DNA of 45,526 bases from a virus: IMG/VR virus record IMGVR_UViG_3300030389_000645, positions 1 through 45,526 of that record, one strand, 5' to 3'. Position numbers and translations under genes: made by a program. The notes under the pieces were generated by a model. It worked only from the letters and a program-made list of their open reading frames with translations, ran no database searches and was not told the DNA's origin. Shown one piece after another: positions 37,452-45,526 of this stretch (position 1 is its first letter; the number at the start of each line of letters is the position of its first letter).

Positions 37452-38880
37452 AGTAGAGGCACAACCACTTAGAGTAGAAGAAACACATAATGTTATATTC
37501 AAACCTAATGAAGGACCTCAGACAGATTTTCTTGCCGCTTCCGAAAGAGAAGTTCTCTATGGAGGCTCTGCAGGTGGTGGTAAATCTTATGCTATGTTGG
37601 CTGACCCTCTCCGTTATATGGGTAATCCTAGCTTTAGTGGTCTTCTTCTCAGACACACTACAGAAGAACTCAGAGAGTTAATATATAAAAGTCAAGAGTT
37701 ATACCCTAAAATATGGAAGGGTATAAAGTGGTCAGAAAGAAAGATGCAGTGGACTGCACCATCTGGCGCAAAACTCTGGATGTCATACCTAGATAGAGAA
37801 GACGATGTGCTACGCTACCAAGGTTTAGCATTTAGTTGGATAGGGTTTGACGAACTTACACAGTGGGCTACTCCTTTTGCTTGGAACTATATGCGGTCAC
37901 GATTACGTTCTACAGACCCAAACCTTCCAGTATTTATGAGAGCTACCACTAACCCTGGAGGTAGAGGACATCACTGGGTTAAAAAAATGTTTATAGACCC
38001 TGCTCCGTATAATAATTCTTTTAATGCTACAGATATAGAAACAGGAGAAGAATTAAAGTATCCATCAGGACATGAAAAAGCAGGCAAAGCTTTATTTAAA
38101 CGTAGGTTTATACCTGCACGACTAACAGATAATCCATATCTTTCTAGCTCTGGTGACTATGAAGCGATGCTTCTTTCATTACCAGAACAGCAAAGAAGAC
38201 AACTATTAGATGGCGATTGGGATATTAAAGAAGGCGCAGCCTTTACAGAGTTTGATAGAAATATACATGTTATTGAACCTTTTAATATACCAAACAACTG
38301 GGTAAAGTTTAGAGCATGTGATTATGGATATGGTAGTTATTCTGCTGTAGTATGGATAGCAGTAGCACCAGATGAGCAATTAATAGTATATAGGGAGTTA
38401 TATGTATCAAAAGTATTAGCTACAGACTTAGCTGATATGATATTGGAGTTAGAGTCGGGTGATGGAAATATTCGGTATGGTGTGCTTGACAGCAGCCTTT
38501 GGCACAAACGTGGCGATACTGGTCCATCTCTGGCAGAACAGATGGTACAACGAGGTTGCAGATTTAGACCGTCAGATCGCAGCAAGGGGTCGAGAGTTTC
38601 AGGAAAAAATGAATTACATAGAAGATTACAAGTCGATGAGTTTACCGAAAAACCAAGGTTAGTATTTTTTAATAATTGTAATAATATTATAGCACAATTA
38701 CCTGCGCTACCAATAGATAAGAAAAATCCTGAAGATATTGACACACATTCAGAAGATCACTTGTATGATGCATTAAGATATGGTATAATGTCAAGACCAC
38801 GTTTTAGTATATTTGATTATGATCCAACAATGAATCAAACAAGTCGTATGCCAGTTGCTGATGCAACATTTGGATATTAA
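37321..38880 (+). CDS. Terminase large subunit
   Basis: The ATPase motor has Walker A at residues 81-89 (GGSAGGGKS) and Walker B at 171-178 (FSWIGFDE). The C-terminal RNase H-like nuclease has D334 (ACDYGYG), D390 (GVLDSS) and D483 (HLYDALRY). It packages DNA through the portal and cuts the concatemer. The N-terminal 50 residues are a very basic extension overlapping the preceding gene. A start at ATG 37372 is possible and would shorten it by 17 residues. Confidence 0.93.
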   Translation: MSNDTRSKLQASANGQTMRKRLSPKRKKLKPKEQAQEEKSLQPKVEAQPLRVEETHNVIFKPNEGPQTDFLAASEREVLYGGSAGGGKSYAMLADPLRYMGNPSFSGLLLRHTTEELRELIYKSQELYPKIWKGIKWSERKMQWTAPSGAKLWMSYLDREDDVLRYQGLAFSWIGFDELTQWATPFAWNYMRSRLRSTDPNLPVFMRATTNPGGRGHHWVKKMFIDPAPYNNSFNATDIETGEELKYPSGHEKAGKALFKRRFIPARLTDNPYLSSSGDYEAMLLSLPEQQRRQLLDGDWDIKEGAAFTEFDRNIHVIEPFNIPNNWVKFRACDYGYGSYSAVVWIAVAPDEQLIVYRELYVSKVLATDLADMILELESGDGNIRYGVLDSSLWHKRGDTGPSLAEQMVQRGCRFRPSDRSKGSRVSGKNELHRRLQVDEFTEKPRLVFFNNCNNIIAQLPALPIDKKNPEDIDTHSEDHLYDALRYGIMSRPRFSIFDYDPTMNQTSRMPVADATFGY

Positions 38881-38889
38881 GGAAGTTAA

Positions 38890-41019
38890 ATGGCAGAAGA
38901 AGAAATAACATTAGAAGAAAATATGATAGCCCTAGAGGACACAGATAATTCTATATTAGATGATACTGCAGCCTCTAATATTATACCGTTTGTACAGGAA
39001 AGATATAAAAAAGCAGAGGACTATAGAGAACAAGATGAACAGAGATGGTTAAGATCTTACAAAAATTATAGAGGTATATATGGGTCAGATGTTCAATTTA
39101 CTGAAGCAGAAAAGTCTCGTGTCTTTATTAAGGTTACTAAAACAAAAACACTAGCTGCTTATGGTCAGATAGTTGATGTTTTGTTTGCAGCAAATAAATT
39201 TCCTTTAACTATAGAGCCTACTAAACTTCCTGAAGGAGTTATTAGTGATATAAACTTTGATCCTAAAAAACCAGAACAACTACGTAATGATATAGAAACA
39301 GATACACCCTATGGTTTTGCAGGAGATGGTAAAGATTTACCTGCAGGTGCTACACAAAAATCTTTAACATTAGGACCATTAGAAGAAAAACTTAATGATA
39401 TAACAGGTCTTGAAGAAGGAGTAGGTAAAACTCCTACAGCTATGACTTTTAGTCCTGCTATGATAGCTGCAAAAGGCATGGAAAAGAAAATACATGATCA
39501 ACTAGAAGAGTCAGGTGCTAATAAACATTTAAGAAGCACAGCATTTGAAATGGCACTATTTGGCACAGGTGTAATGAAAGGTCCATTTGCTGTAGATAAA
39601 GAATATCCTAATTGGGATGAAAATGGTGAGTATGATCCAACTATAAAGACAGTGCCGCAAGTTTCACATGTATCAGTATGGAACTTTTATCCAGATCCAG
39701 ATGCAAATAATATGGATGAAGCTCAGTATGTAATTGAAAAACATAAATTATCAAGATCACAATTAAGAGCATTAAAACGTAGACCATATTTTAGAGATAC
39801 AGTTATTGAAGAAGCTATTGAAGCAGGTGAAAATTACACTAAAGATTATTGGGAGGATGACTTATCTGATTATGCACCAGAGCATAGTATAGATAGATTT
39901 GAAGTTCTTGAGTATTGGGGTATGTGTGATATTGAAATGCTTAAAGCAGAAGGTGTTGAGATACCAGATGAAATAAAAGATGCAGAAGAAGTTTCTGTAA
40001 ATGTTTGGACTTGTAATGGTAAACTATTACGTATGGTTTTAAATCCATTTAAGCCATCAAGAATACCATATATGGCTGCACCATATGAACTTAATCCTTA
40101 TTCTTTCTTTGGTGTAGGTATAGCTGAGAATATGGATGATACACAAACATTAATGAACGGCTTTATGCGTATGGCTGTAGACAATGCTGTATTGTCAGGT
40201 AATTTACTTATAGAGGTAGATGAGACTAATTTAGTTCCAGGGCAAGATCTATCAGTATACCCTGGAAAAGTATTTAGAAGACAAGGTGGCGCTCCAGGGC
40301 AAGCTATATTTGGTACAAAGTTTCCAAATGTTTCAAATGAGAATATGCAACTATTTGATAAAGCTAGAGTACTTGCAGATGAAAGCACAGGTTTTCCAAG
40401 TTATGCTCATGGGCAAACAGGAGTTATGGGTGTAGGTAGAACTGCATCAGGTATATCTATGCTTATGAACGCAGCATCGGGTAGTATTAAAAATGTTATT
40501 AAAAATGTAGATGACTACTTACTTAAACCTTTAGGCGAGGGTCTATTTAGATTTAATATGCAGTTTGACTTTGATCCAAAGATACGAGGAGATTTAGAAG
40601 TTAAAGCTAGAGGAACGGAAAGTCTAATGGCAAATGAAGTGCGTAGTCAAAGACTAATGCAATTTTTACAAGTTGCATCTAATCCTGCTCTTGCACCTTT
40701 TGCAAAAATGGATTATATTATTAGAGAAATAGCAAAGGCTCTTGAGTTAGACCCAGACAAAGTTACAAACGATATAAGAGAAGCTGCCTTACAAGCAGAA
40801 CTTATGAAAGATTTTCAACAACCACAACAACCTCAAATGAAAGGACAACCTCCTGCAGGCGCAGATGCTATGGATATGACAGGCGCAGGTGGAGGAACAA
40901 TAGGCACAGGACAAGTGCCATTACCACAGGAGCAAGGATTTGCAGGAAATGAACAAGCAGCTACTCAACAACCTCAAGCCACTGGTCAACAACAAGGAAA
41001 TGTTGGACCACTTCAATAA
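38890..41019 (+). CDS. Portal protein (709 aa)
   Basis: Portal features include the N-terminal Y-R-E-Q-D-E-Q-R-W-L-R-S-Y-K-N-Y-R-G-I-Y helix, central W-N-F-Y-P-D-P-D-A and the G-V-G-I-A-E-N-M-D-D-T-Q-T-L-M-N-G-F-M-R-M-A stem region, followed by a Gln/Pro/Gly-rich tail. It forms the dodecameric ring at one capsid vertex through which DNA is packaged and ejected. The size fits podovirus portals with long tails. It lies ten bases after the terminase. Confidence 0.9.
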   Translation: MAEEEITLEENMIALEDTDNSILDDTAASNIIPFVQERYKKAEDYREQDEQRWLRSYKNYRGIYGSDVQFTEAEKSRVFIKVTKTKTLAAYGQIVDVLFAANKFPLTIEPTKLPEGVISDINFDPKKPEQLRNDIETDTPYGFAGDGKDLPAGATQKSLTLGPLEEKLNDITGLEEGVGKTPTAMTFSPAMIAAKGMEKKIHDQLEESGANKHLRSTAFEMALFGTGVMKGPFAVDKEYPNWDENGEYDPTIKTVPQVSHVSVWNFYPDPDANNMDEAQYVIEKHKLSRSQLRALKRRPYFRDTVIEEAIEAGENYTKDYWEDDLSDYAPEHSIDRFEVLEYWGMCDIEMLKAEGVEIPDEIKDAEEVSVNVWTCNGKLLRMVLNPFKPSRIPYMAAPYELNPYSFFGVGIAENMDDTQTLMNGFMRMAVDNAVLSGNLLIEVDETNLVPGQDLSVYPGKVFRRQGGAPGQAIFGTKFPNVSNENMQLFDKARVLADESTGFPSYAHGQTGVMGVGRTASGISMLMNAASGSIKNVIKNVDDYLLKPLGEGLFRFNMQFDFDPKIRGDLEVKARGTESLMANEVRSQRLMQFLQVASNPALAPFAKMDYIIREIAKALELDPDKVTNDIREAALQAELMKDFQQPQQPQMKGQPPAGADAMDMTGAGGGTIGTGQVPLPQEQGFAGNEQAATQQPQATGQQQGNVGPLQ

Positions 41020-41155
41020 CTATATTGATTCTATGATACAACAACAGCATAGAGTTATGGAGCAAACAGATAATTCTGTAGTTTTACATAGAGCGCAAGG
41101 TTCTATATATACATTACGTAAACTTAAATTTCTTAGAGATGAAGTAAATAACTAA
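41000..41155 (+). CDS. Small helical protein after portal (51 aa)
   Basis: The ATG at 41000 follows AAGGAA inside the end of the portal gene. The pattern H-F-N-N-Y-I-D-S-M-I-Q-Q-Q-H-R-V-M, N-S-V-V-L-H-R-A-Q-G and L-R-K-L-K-x-L-R-D-E-V is conserved at this position in marine podoviruses. It may be a small assembly protein or packaging accessory. A longer frame from 40940 would run further into the portal. Confidence 0.65.
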   Translation: MLDHFNNYIDSMIQQQHRVMEQTDNSVVLHRAQGSIYTLRKLKFLRDEVNN

Positions 41156-41165
41156 AGGATATATT

Positions 41166-43838
41166 ATGCAAGTAACCCCTAAACAAGCAGAAAGTTTTAC
41201 TGAAACAATTAAAGAAGCAGTAAAGAAAACAGAAAGCACAGTATTAGATTTTTTAATTGATAATAATTTAATTAGTGAAGATGCTTTAAATAAATATACA
41301 AAACTTAAATATGGAGATACTGATTATAAACCTAGTGAAGAAGATGTTTATAAAGAAGCAAAAGATAGAGGTATGTATAGATTTTTAAATGAAGCAAAAG
41401 GGGGTAAAGCTTTTAATAAAGGTGGTATGCCTACGCAAATGCAAATGGCTTTTATGGATGAGGGCGGTTTAAAAGATGAAGGTGGTGAAATAGATCCTGA
41501 GTCAGGTAATGAAGTTCCTTCTGGATCATTAAAAAAAGAAGTACGAGATGATATGCCTACAATGTTAAGTGAAGGAGAGTTTGTATTTCCTGCAGACGTA
41601 GTGCGTTATATTGGACTTGAAAAACTTATGAAGCTACGTCAAGATGCTAAACAAGGTTTAAAGATGATGGAAGAAATGGGTCAGATGGGTAATGCAGACG
41701 AAGCAACAATACCAGATGATTTACCTTTTGGTATGGCAGACTTAGTTGTAATAACAGGCGGTAAAGATGAACCCAAAGAAATGGCAGAGGGTGGTGTGCT
41801 TACAGGACAACAAGGTTTGTTTGCTGATCCTAGATTTGCAGGACAAGGTGTAAGTCCTACTCAAAGATATACACCTGCTCAAATAGAAAACATAAGATCA
41901 GGTTTAGGTGGACAGTTTCAACAAATAGAACAAGACATTAAAGATACAGATAAAACAAAAACGGATCAACCAGTAGTAGCTCAACCTGAACAAGCTGAAG
42001 TACTAGCACCAGAAACAGATTCAAAGTTTGATAGAAGACGTAGTGAAACAAGAGGCTTCAATAAATTTATAGAAGAGCAAGAGGGTCACGGTGGCGCATT
42101 TTCAACTATAAAACAGTACGCAGACAGGGATGCCGTAGACTGGCTAAAGGCTGCCACAGACATAAATAGTCTTGCAGGAGATATAGTTACTAAGTTACCT
42201 ATTGTAGGTGATTTGGTTAGTATGAGTTATAAGGGTGCATTAGATGAGGCAAAAAAACAATTAAAAGAATTTGAGAATGGAACAAGAAACCTAGATTCAG
42301 ATACTAAATTTGCACTAGACATATTTGTTAAATCTAAGAAGCCAAAGGGTATACTATCAGTATTAAAAGATATATTTCAAGGCAAGACACTTAAAGAGGC
42401 ATTTACACCCGAAGAGTATAAGCAGCTTACAGAAACAGAACTTGCTGAGATTCAAAGGATAAGAGATAAAGCCAAGCTAGAAGCAAAGAAGAGGCGAGAT
42501 GAGTATAATAATATGTCTGCAGCCGATAGAACACAGAGAAGACAATTCTTAAATGTTGGTGTTTACAATGACGGTTCAGGAACTATTATTCAGATGAAGG
42601 GTGATCAGGTACTATATCAAACAGGTGGACGAAATGTGTATGTTAACATTTCAGATATTATAAAACAGGGTGATGATCCCTCACTATTAATGGAACGTAT
42701 ACTTCAAAAGAAACCTACATTTGATAGCAGCGGTCAGTATACAGGGTTAAGTGATGCCAAGCCTCTACCTGCGTATGTACAAGAAAATGCTACTATAGGT
42801 GATAAAATAGAAAAAGAAACTACAAAAACTATTGTTCCTACGTATGGAGGAACTATAACTACACCTGAAGAAGATAGATTTAAGCCTTACACAACAGAAT
42901 CTACTGAAGTAACAGATGTAACACCACCAGTGTCTCCTTATATTACAAAAGGACCAGAAGGTTTACTACCGCAAGCACCAGAATCTAGCGTACAAAATAT
43001 ATTAGATGAAGCAGCAAGTTCAGAAGCTCCAAAAATAGAAATCCCTGATACTACAGGAGAAGGTGAAGGACCTCCGTTAGATGCTCCTGAACTAATAGAT
43101 CCAGATATTACAGATTTAGAAAAAACTTCTAATATTATAACTTTACCAGATGGAACTGAATTTGATACTACTGGTTATTCACAAGAACAAATAGATAATT
43201 TATTTCCTAAAAAAGTAGATAATGAAAAAGTAAGCACTTCTGCTCCTGCATCTGTATCCTTAGAACAATCTACAGTAAAACCAACAGAATACGCAAGTAA
43301 GGGTCTTGAATTTTTAGGTGAATCAGGAATTGTAGATAAAGTTAAAGATTTTGGATCAAGTTTATTTGACTCTATAAAAAGTTCTTTTGCTAAAGGCAGA
43401 GAAGAACAAGAAGAACGTGATAGGATATTAGCTGAGACTATTAGAAAAAATAAAATAGCTAGACAAGATGCAGCAAGAGATGCAGAAGTTGAGCAAGCTA
43501 AAAAAGATTCAGCAAGTCAAGCATTAAAAAAACAAACAGTTGCTAGTGGTAAAATAGATATAGCAGAACCATTTCAAAATTTAAGCACAAAAGTATCTCC
43601 TATTACAGGAGAAAGTGAAAAAGATGTTGTTGACAGAATTAGAAGAAGACAAAAGGATGAAGCTTACAAAGCTGCTGTTGCATTAAAAAATCAACAACCA
43701 ACATATGTGCCACCTACTGCACCCACAATAAAATATGATGCACCTGCAGGACCATTTGCTAAAGGTGGACTAGCTAAAATGAAAGCTAAGAAACCTGCAA
43801 AAAAGAGGAAAGGTGGACTAGCCTCTAAAAAGAAATAG
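41166..43838 (+). CDS. Large virion-associated protein with basic tail (890 aa)
   Basis: Residues about 105-185 carry G-G-E-I-D-P-x-S-G-N-E-V-P-x-G-S-L-x-x-E-V-R-D-D-x-P-x-M-L-S-E-G-E-F-V-F-P-A-D-V-V-R-Y-I-G, a block widespread in cyanophage and other marine phage virion proteins. The rest is mostly low complexity: Asp/Glu/Pro/Thr stretches and coiled coil. It ends in a Lys/Gly tail, K-G-G-L-A-K-M-K-A-K-K, recalling the repeat protein at 31641. Position between portal and scaffold suggests a head-interior protein. Confidence 0.65.
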   Translation: MQVTPKQAESFTETIKEAVKKTESTVLDFLIDNNLISEDALNKYTKLKYGDTDYKPSEEDVYKEAKDRGMYRFLNEAKGGKAFNKGGMPTQMQMAFMDEGGLKDEGGEIDPESGNEVPSGSLKKEVRDDMPTMLSEGEFVFPADVVRYIGLEKLMKLRQDAKQGLKMMEEMGQMGNADEATIPDDLPFGMADLVVITGGKDEPKEMAEGGVLTGQQGLFADPRFAGQGVSPTQRYTPAQIENIRSGLGGQFQQIEQDIKDTDKTKTDQPVVAQPEQAEVLAPETDSKFDRRRSETRGFNKFIEEQEGHGGAFSTIKQYADRDAVDWLKAATDINSLAGDIVTKLPIVGDLVSMSYKGALDEAKKQLKEFENGTRNLDSDTKFALDIFVKSKKPKGILSVLKDIFQGKTLKEAFTPEEYKQLTETELAEIQRIRDKAKLEAKKRRDEYNNMSAADRTQRRQFLNVGVYNDGSGTIIQMKGDQVLYQTGGRNVYVNISDIIKQGDDPSLLMERILQKKPTFDSSGQYTGLSDAKPLPAYVQENATIGDKIEKETTKTIVPTYGGTITTPEEDRFKPYTTESTEVTDVTPPVSPYITKGPEGLLPQAPESSVQNILDEAASSEAPKIEIPDTTGEGEGPPLDAPELIDPDITDLEKTSNIITLPDGTEFDTTGYSQEQIDNLFPKKVDNEKVSTSAPASVSLEQSTVKPTEYASKGLEFLGESGIVDKVKDFGSSLFDSIKSSFAKGREEQEERDRILAETIRKNKIARQDAARDAEVEQAKKDSASQALKKQTVASGKIDIAEPFQNLSTKVSPITGESEKDVVDRIRRRQKDEAYKAAVALKNQQPTYVPPTAPTIKYDAPAGPFAKGGLAKMKAKKPAKKRKGGLASKKK

Positions 43839-43904
43839 ACCACATATAATCTAGCTACCAATCCCCCATATTGGCTACGATTGCCCTAGAAAGGAGAACT
43901 GACA

Positions 43905-44768
43905 ATGGCTGAAGCTGCTGTTATGACTGAGGAAGCAACACCTAAAAAAGTTGCATTTGTTGACCGCCCTACTGCTAATGAAGAGCGAATCAAAAAAGAT
44001 GAAGAAGAATTAAAATCTCTTCTTAATGAAAAGGATAATAAAGAAGTAGAAGAAGTTCAAGAACCTGAACCAAAATCTGCTGAAGAAAAAACCTTTAAGA
44101 AAAGATATGGAGACTTACGTAGACACTCTCAACAAAAAGAGGGAGAACTACAAGCTCAAATAGATGCACTTAAAAAACAACTAGATGAGTCTACTCGTAA
44201 AGAAATAAGTTTACCAAAGTCGGATGAGGATATAGAAGCGTGGGCTAAAGATTATCCTGATGTGGCTGCAATAGTAGAAACTATAGCTATTAAAAAAGCA
44301 CGAGAGCAAACAGAATTGCTTGACAAACGTGTAAAAGAGATAGATACTATGCAGTCTAATGTAACAAAAGAAAAAGCAGAAGCTGAACTTTTACGTTTAC
44401 ATCCAGACTTTAATGAGATAAGAGAGACAGATGACTTTCACAACTGGGCTGAAGAACAGCCTAAGTGGGTACAAGATGCTCTCTATGAAAATGATAGTGA
44501 TGCTCGTTCTGCAGCCAGAGCTATAGACCTATATAAAATTGATATGGGTATAGGCAAAAAGAAAGAGCCATCATCAAAAGATGCGGCTCGTGCTACTAAT
44601 ACTAGAAATGCACGATCAAAGCCACAAGAAGATGACAGTAGCGATTACTTACGAGAATCTGCCGTTCAAGCAATGTCAGCTAAACAATATGAAAAAAACC
44701 AAGATGCAATAATGGAGGCAATCCGCACTGGTAAATTCATATACGATATATCAGGCAATGCAAGATAA
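43905..44768 (+). CDS. Capsid scaffolding protein (287 aa)
   Basis: The protein is highly acidic and helical. Glu/Lys-rich segments (residues about 20-65), a coiled coil (E-G-E-L-Q-A-Q-I-D-A-L-K-K-Q-L-D-E), a central W-A-K-D-Y-P-D-V and H-P-D-F segment, and a basic end are typical of phage scaffolds. It is encoded immediately before the capsid gene, as expected. The ribosome binding site AAAGGAGAA is strong. It would guide procapsid assembly and then leave. Confidence 0.8.
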   Translation: MAEAAVMTEEATPKKVAFVDRPTANEERIKKDEEELKSLLNEKDNKEVEEVQEPEPKSAEEKTFKKRYGDLRRHSQQKEGELQAQIDALKKQLDESTRKEISLPKSDEDIEAWAKDYPDVAAIVETIAIKKAREQTELLDKRVKEIDTMQSNVTKEKAEAELLRLHPDFNEIRETDDFHNWAEEQPKWVQDALYENDSDARSAARAIDLYKIDMGIGKKKEPSSKDAARATNTRNARSKPQEDDSSDYLRESAVQAMSAKQYEKNQDAIMEAIRTGKFIYDISGNAR

Positions 44769-44771
44769 GTG

Positions 44772-44799
44772 TTGACAAATAGATTATTATAAGTATAAC
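44772..44799 (+). promoter_or_regulatory. Promoter upstream of the capsid gene
   Basis: TTGACA (44772-44777), 16 bases and TATAAC (44794-44799) face right. A second -10-like TATAAT at 44807-44812 lies further on, so initiation may shift. It starts four bases after the scaffold stop and would give extra capsid transcript. Confidence 0.65.
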
Positions 44800-44905
44800 T
44801 ATATGTTATAATGTTTATTTACCCTATTTTATAGCAACTTAATAAACATACCATAGCAAGCTCCAGAAAGTTTAAATTACTCTGTGATAAAAAGCCCAGA
44901 GATTT

Positions 44906-44932
44906 GAGTGTAGCGCAACACTCTTATTTTTT
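44906..44932 (+). terminator. Rho-independent terminator-like hairpin before the capsid gene
   Basis: GAGTGT pairs with ACACTC around a six-base loop and is followed directly by TTATTTTTT. It lies between the scaffold-distal promoter and the capsid gene, so it may attenuate read-through, or serve as a processing site that stabilises capsid mRNA. Confidence 0.7.
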
Positions 44933-45007
44933 GCACCTTTTTATTTGGACCTTTAAAGTGTATTGGTGTTTCGCATTTGATAGTTTTAATATGAAGGGAT
45001 TAAAATC

Positions 45008-45526
45008 ATGGCATTTAAAACTGCAGCAGGCTATGGTAATCTGCCTAATGGTAACTTTTCACCAGTTATCTATTCCAAGCAGGTTCAACTAGCCTTCCGA
45101 AAAAGTACGGTTGTTGGTTCAATCACTAATTCGGATTATTTTGGCGAAATCTCCGCAATGGGAGATACAGTCAGAATCATCAAAGAGCCAGAGATCACCG
45201 TCAAAGAGTATGCTCGTGGAGCGCAAATCACTCCTCAAGACCTCGATGACGAAGATTTTACACTCGTTGTTGATAAGGCAAATTATTTTGCTTTCAAAAT
45301 GGACGATATTGAAGAAGCACATTCTCATGTGAATTTCTCACAGTTAGCTTCTGATCGTGCCGCATATCGGTTAGCCGATCAATATGACCAAGAAGTTCTT
45401 GGATACCTCTCAGGCTTTAAGCAATCAAGCATAAGCTCTTTAGCAGGTACAGCAAACGACACTGTTTCAGGGTCAAAGGCTGTGTCTACTGCAGGGTCTG
45501 ACGAATTGCTAACAAGCATGAAGTTG
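45008..45526 (+). CDS. Major capsid protein, 5' part
   Basis: The frame opens at ATG 45008 after GAAGGGATTAAAATC and runs without a stop to the window edge (173 codons). MAFKTAAGYGNLPNGNFSPV is followed by I-Y-S-K-Q-V-Q-L-A-F-R-K-S-T-V-V and a D-Y-F-G-E-I-S-x-M-G-D-T-V-R-I-I strand pair, typical of HK97-fold capsid proteins of marine podoviruses. It forms the icosahedral head with the scaffold encoded upstream. Confidence 0.9.
   Translation, partial: MAFKTAAGYGNLPNGNFSPVIYSKQVQLAFRKSTVVGSITNSDYFGEISAMGDTVRIIKEPEITVKEYARGAQITPQDLDDEDFTLVVDKANYFAFKMDDIEEAHSHVNFSQLASDRAAYRLADQYDQEVLGYLSGFKQSSISSLAGTANDTVSGSKAVSTAGSDELLTSMKL

Noticed and set aside
38459-38662. A plus-strand frame inside the terminase gene encoding a membrane helix and a coiled coil, spanin-like
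   Set aside because: It lies wholly within the conserved nuclease domain of the terminase in a shifted frame, has no clear ribosome binding site, and is far from the lysis genes. Most likely a shadow.
43839-43904. CCAAT/ATTGG short hairpin between the 890-residue protein and scaffold
   Set aside because: The stem is only five bases and no T-run follows. Not convincing as a terminator.
1-45526. tRNA genes, insertion sequences and a single-subunit RNA polymerase
   Set aside because: I saw no cloverleaf with a CCA-type end, no transposase or terminal repeats, and no T7-type RNA polymerase motifs on either strand.

Overview
This window is most of the genome of a tailed double-stranded DNA phage, almost certainly a marine podovirus of the HMO-2011 type, the group founded by a SAR116 phage. 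The best diagnostic is the family A DNA polymerase at 16928-18970, which carries a DnaJ-like double CxxCxGxG zinc element between its exonuclease and polymerase domains. Supporting evidence is the gene content: separate primase and DnaB-like helicase, phage endonuclease I, Cas4-like exonuclease, B12-dependent ribonucleotide reductase, and a capsid-to-portal order typical of these phages. An alphaproteobacterial host is likely. A gene-transfer-agent type three-helix holin, a DUF1127 protein and a small protein resembling aa3 oxidase subunit IV all point that way. No RNA polymerase gene is present, and the clear promoters are of the host sigma-70 type.

Layout. (1) Positions 1-11459, plus strand: tail-fibre or receptor-binding proteins, small membrane or secreted proteins, then a run of large virion or ejection proteins. 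(2) Positions 11461-30662, minus strand: one long early/middle block of about 45 genes packed with ATGA or TAATG overlaps. Read in transcription order from 30662 leftward, it begins with many small accessory genes, then DUF932, integrase, primase, helicase, GIY-YIG protein, DNA polymerase, a putative ssDNA-binding protein, exonuclease, endonuclease I, ribonucleotide reductase, an RMF-like protein and MazG. (3) Positions 30663-31407: a 745-bp non-coding control region with an operator palindrome, four GCATTATGC repeats and a consensus sigma-70 promoter facing right. (4) Positions 31408-45526, plus strand: small basic or membrane proteins, a lysis pair (holin, M15 endolysin), terminase, portal, a large virion protein, scaffold, and the first 173 codons of the major capsid protein. 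Both window ends cut genes, so the molecule is circularly permuted or incomplete. The tail-tube/nozzle genes expected between capsid and tail fibre lie outside.

How it works together. The early block supplies a self-contained replisome and a nucleotide-supply set (NrdJ, MazG). The late block builds the virion and lyses the cell. A tyrosine integrase sits inside the replication block, so a temperate lifestyle is possible. No classical CI-type repressor is recognisable, but five copies of a near-perfect palindrome (arms GTCCAA and TTGGAC) are scattered through the accessory early block and its upstream control region. Two of them lie inside coding sequence in different reading frames. This recalls the 'stoperator' arrangement of some temperate actinophages and is the most interesting candidate for an undescribed regulatory system here. 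Other points of interest are the DUF1127 gene with its own promoter and a 5' leader hairpin that hides its ribosome binding site, and a membrane protein gene whose only well-placed start codon is ATA.
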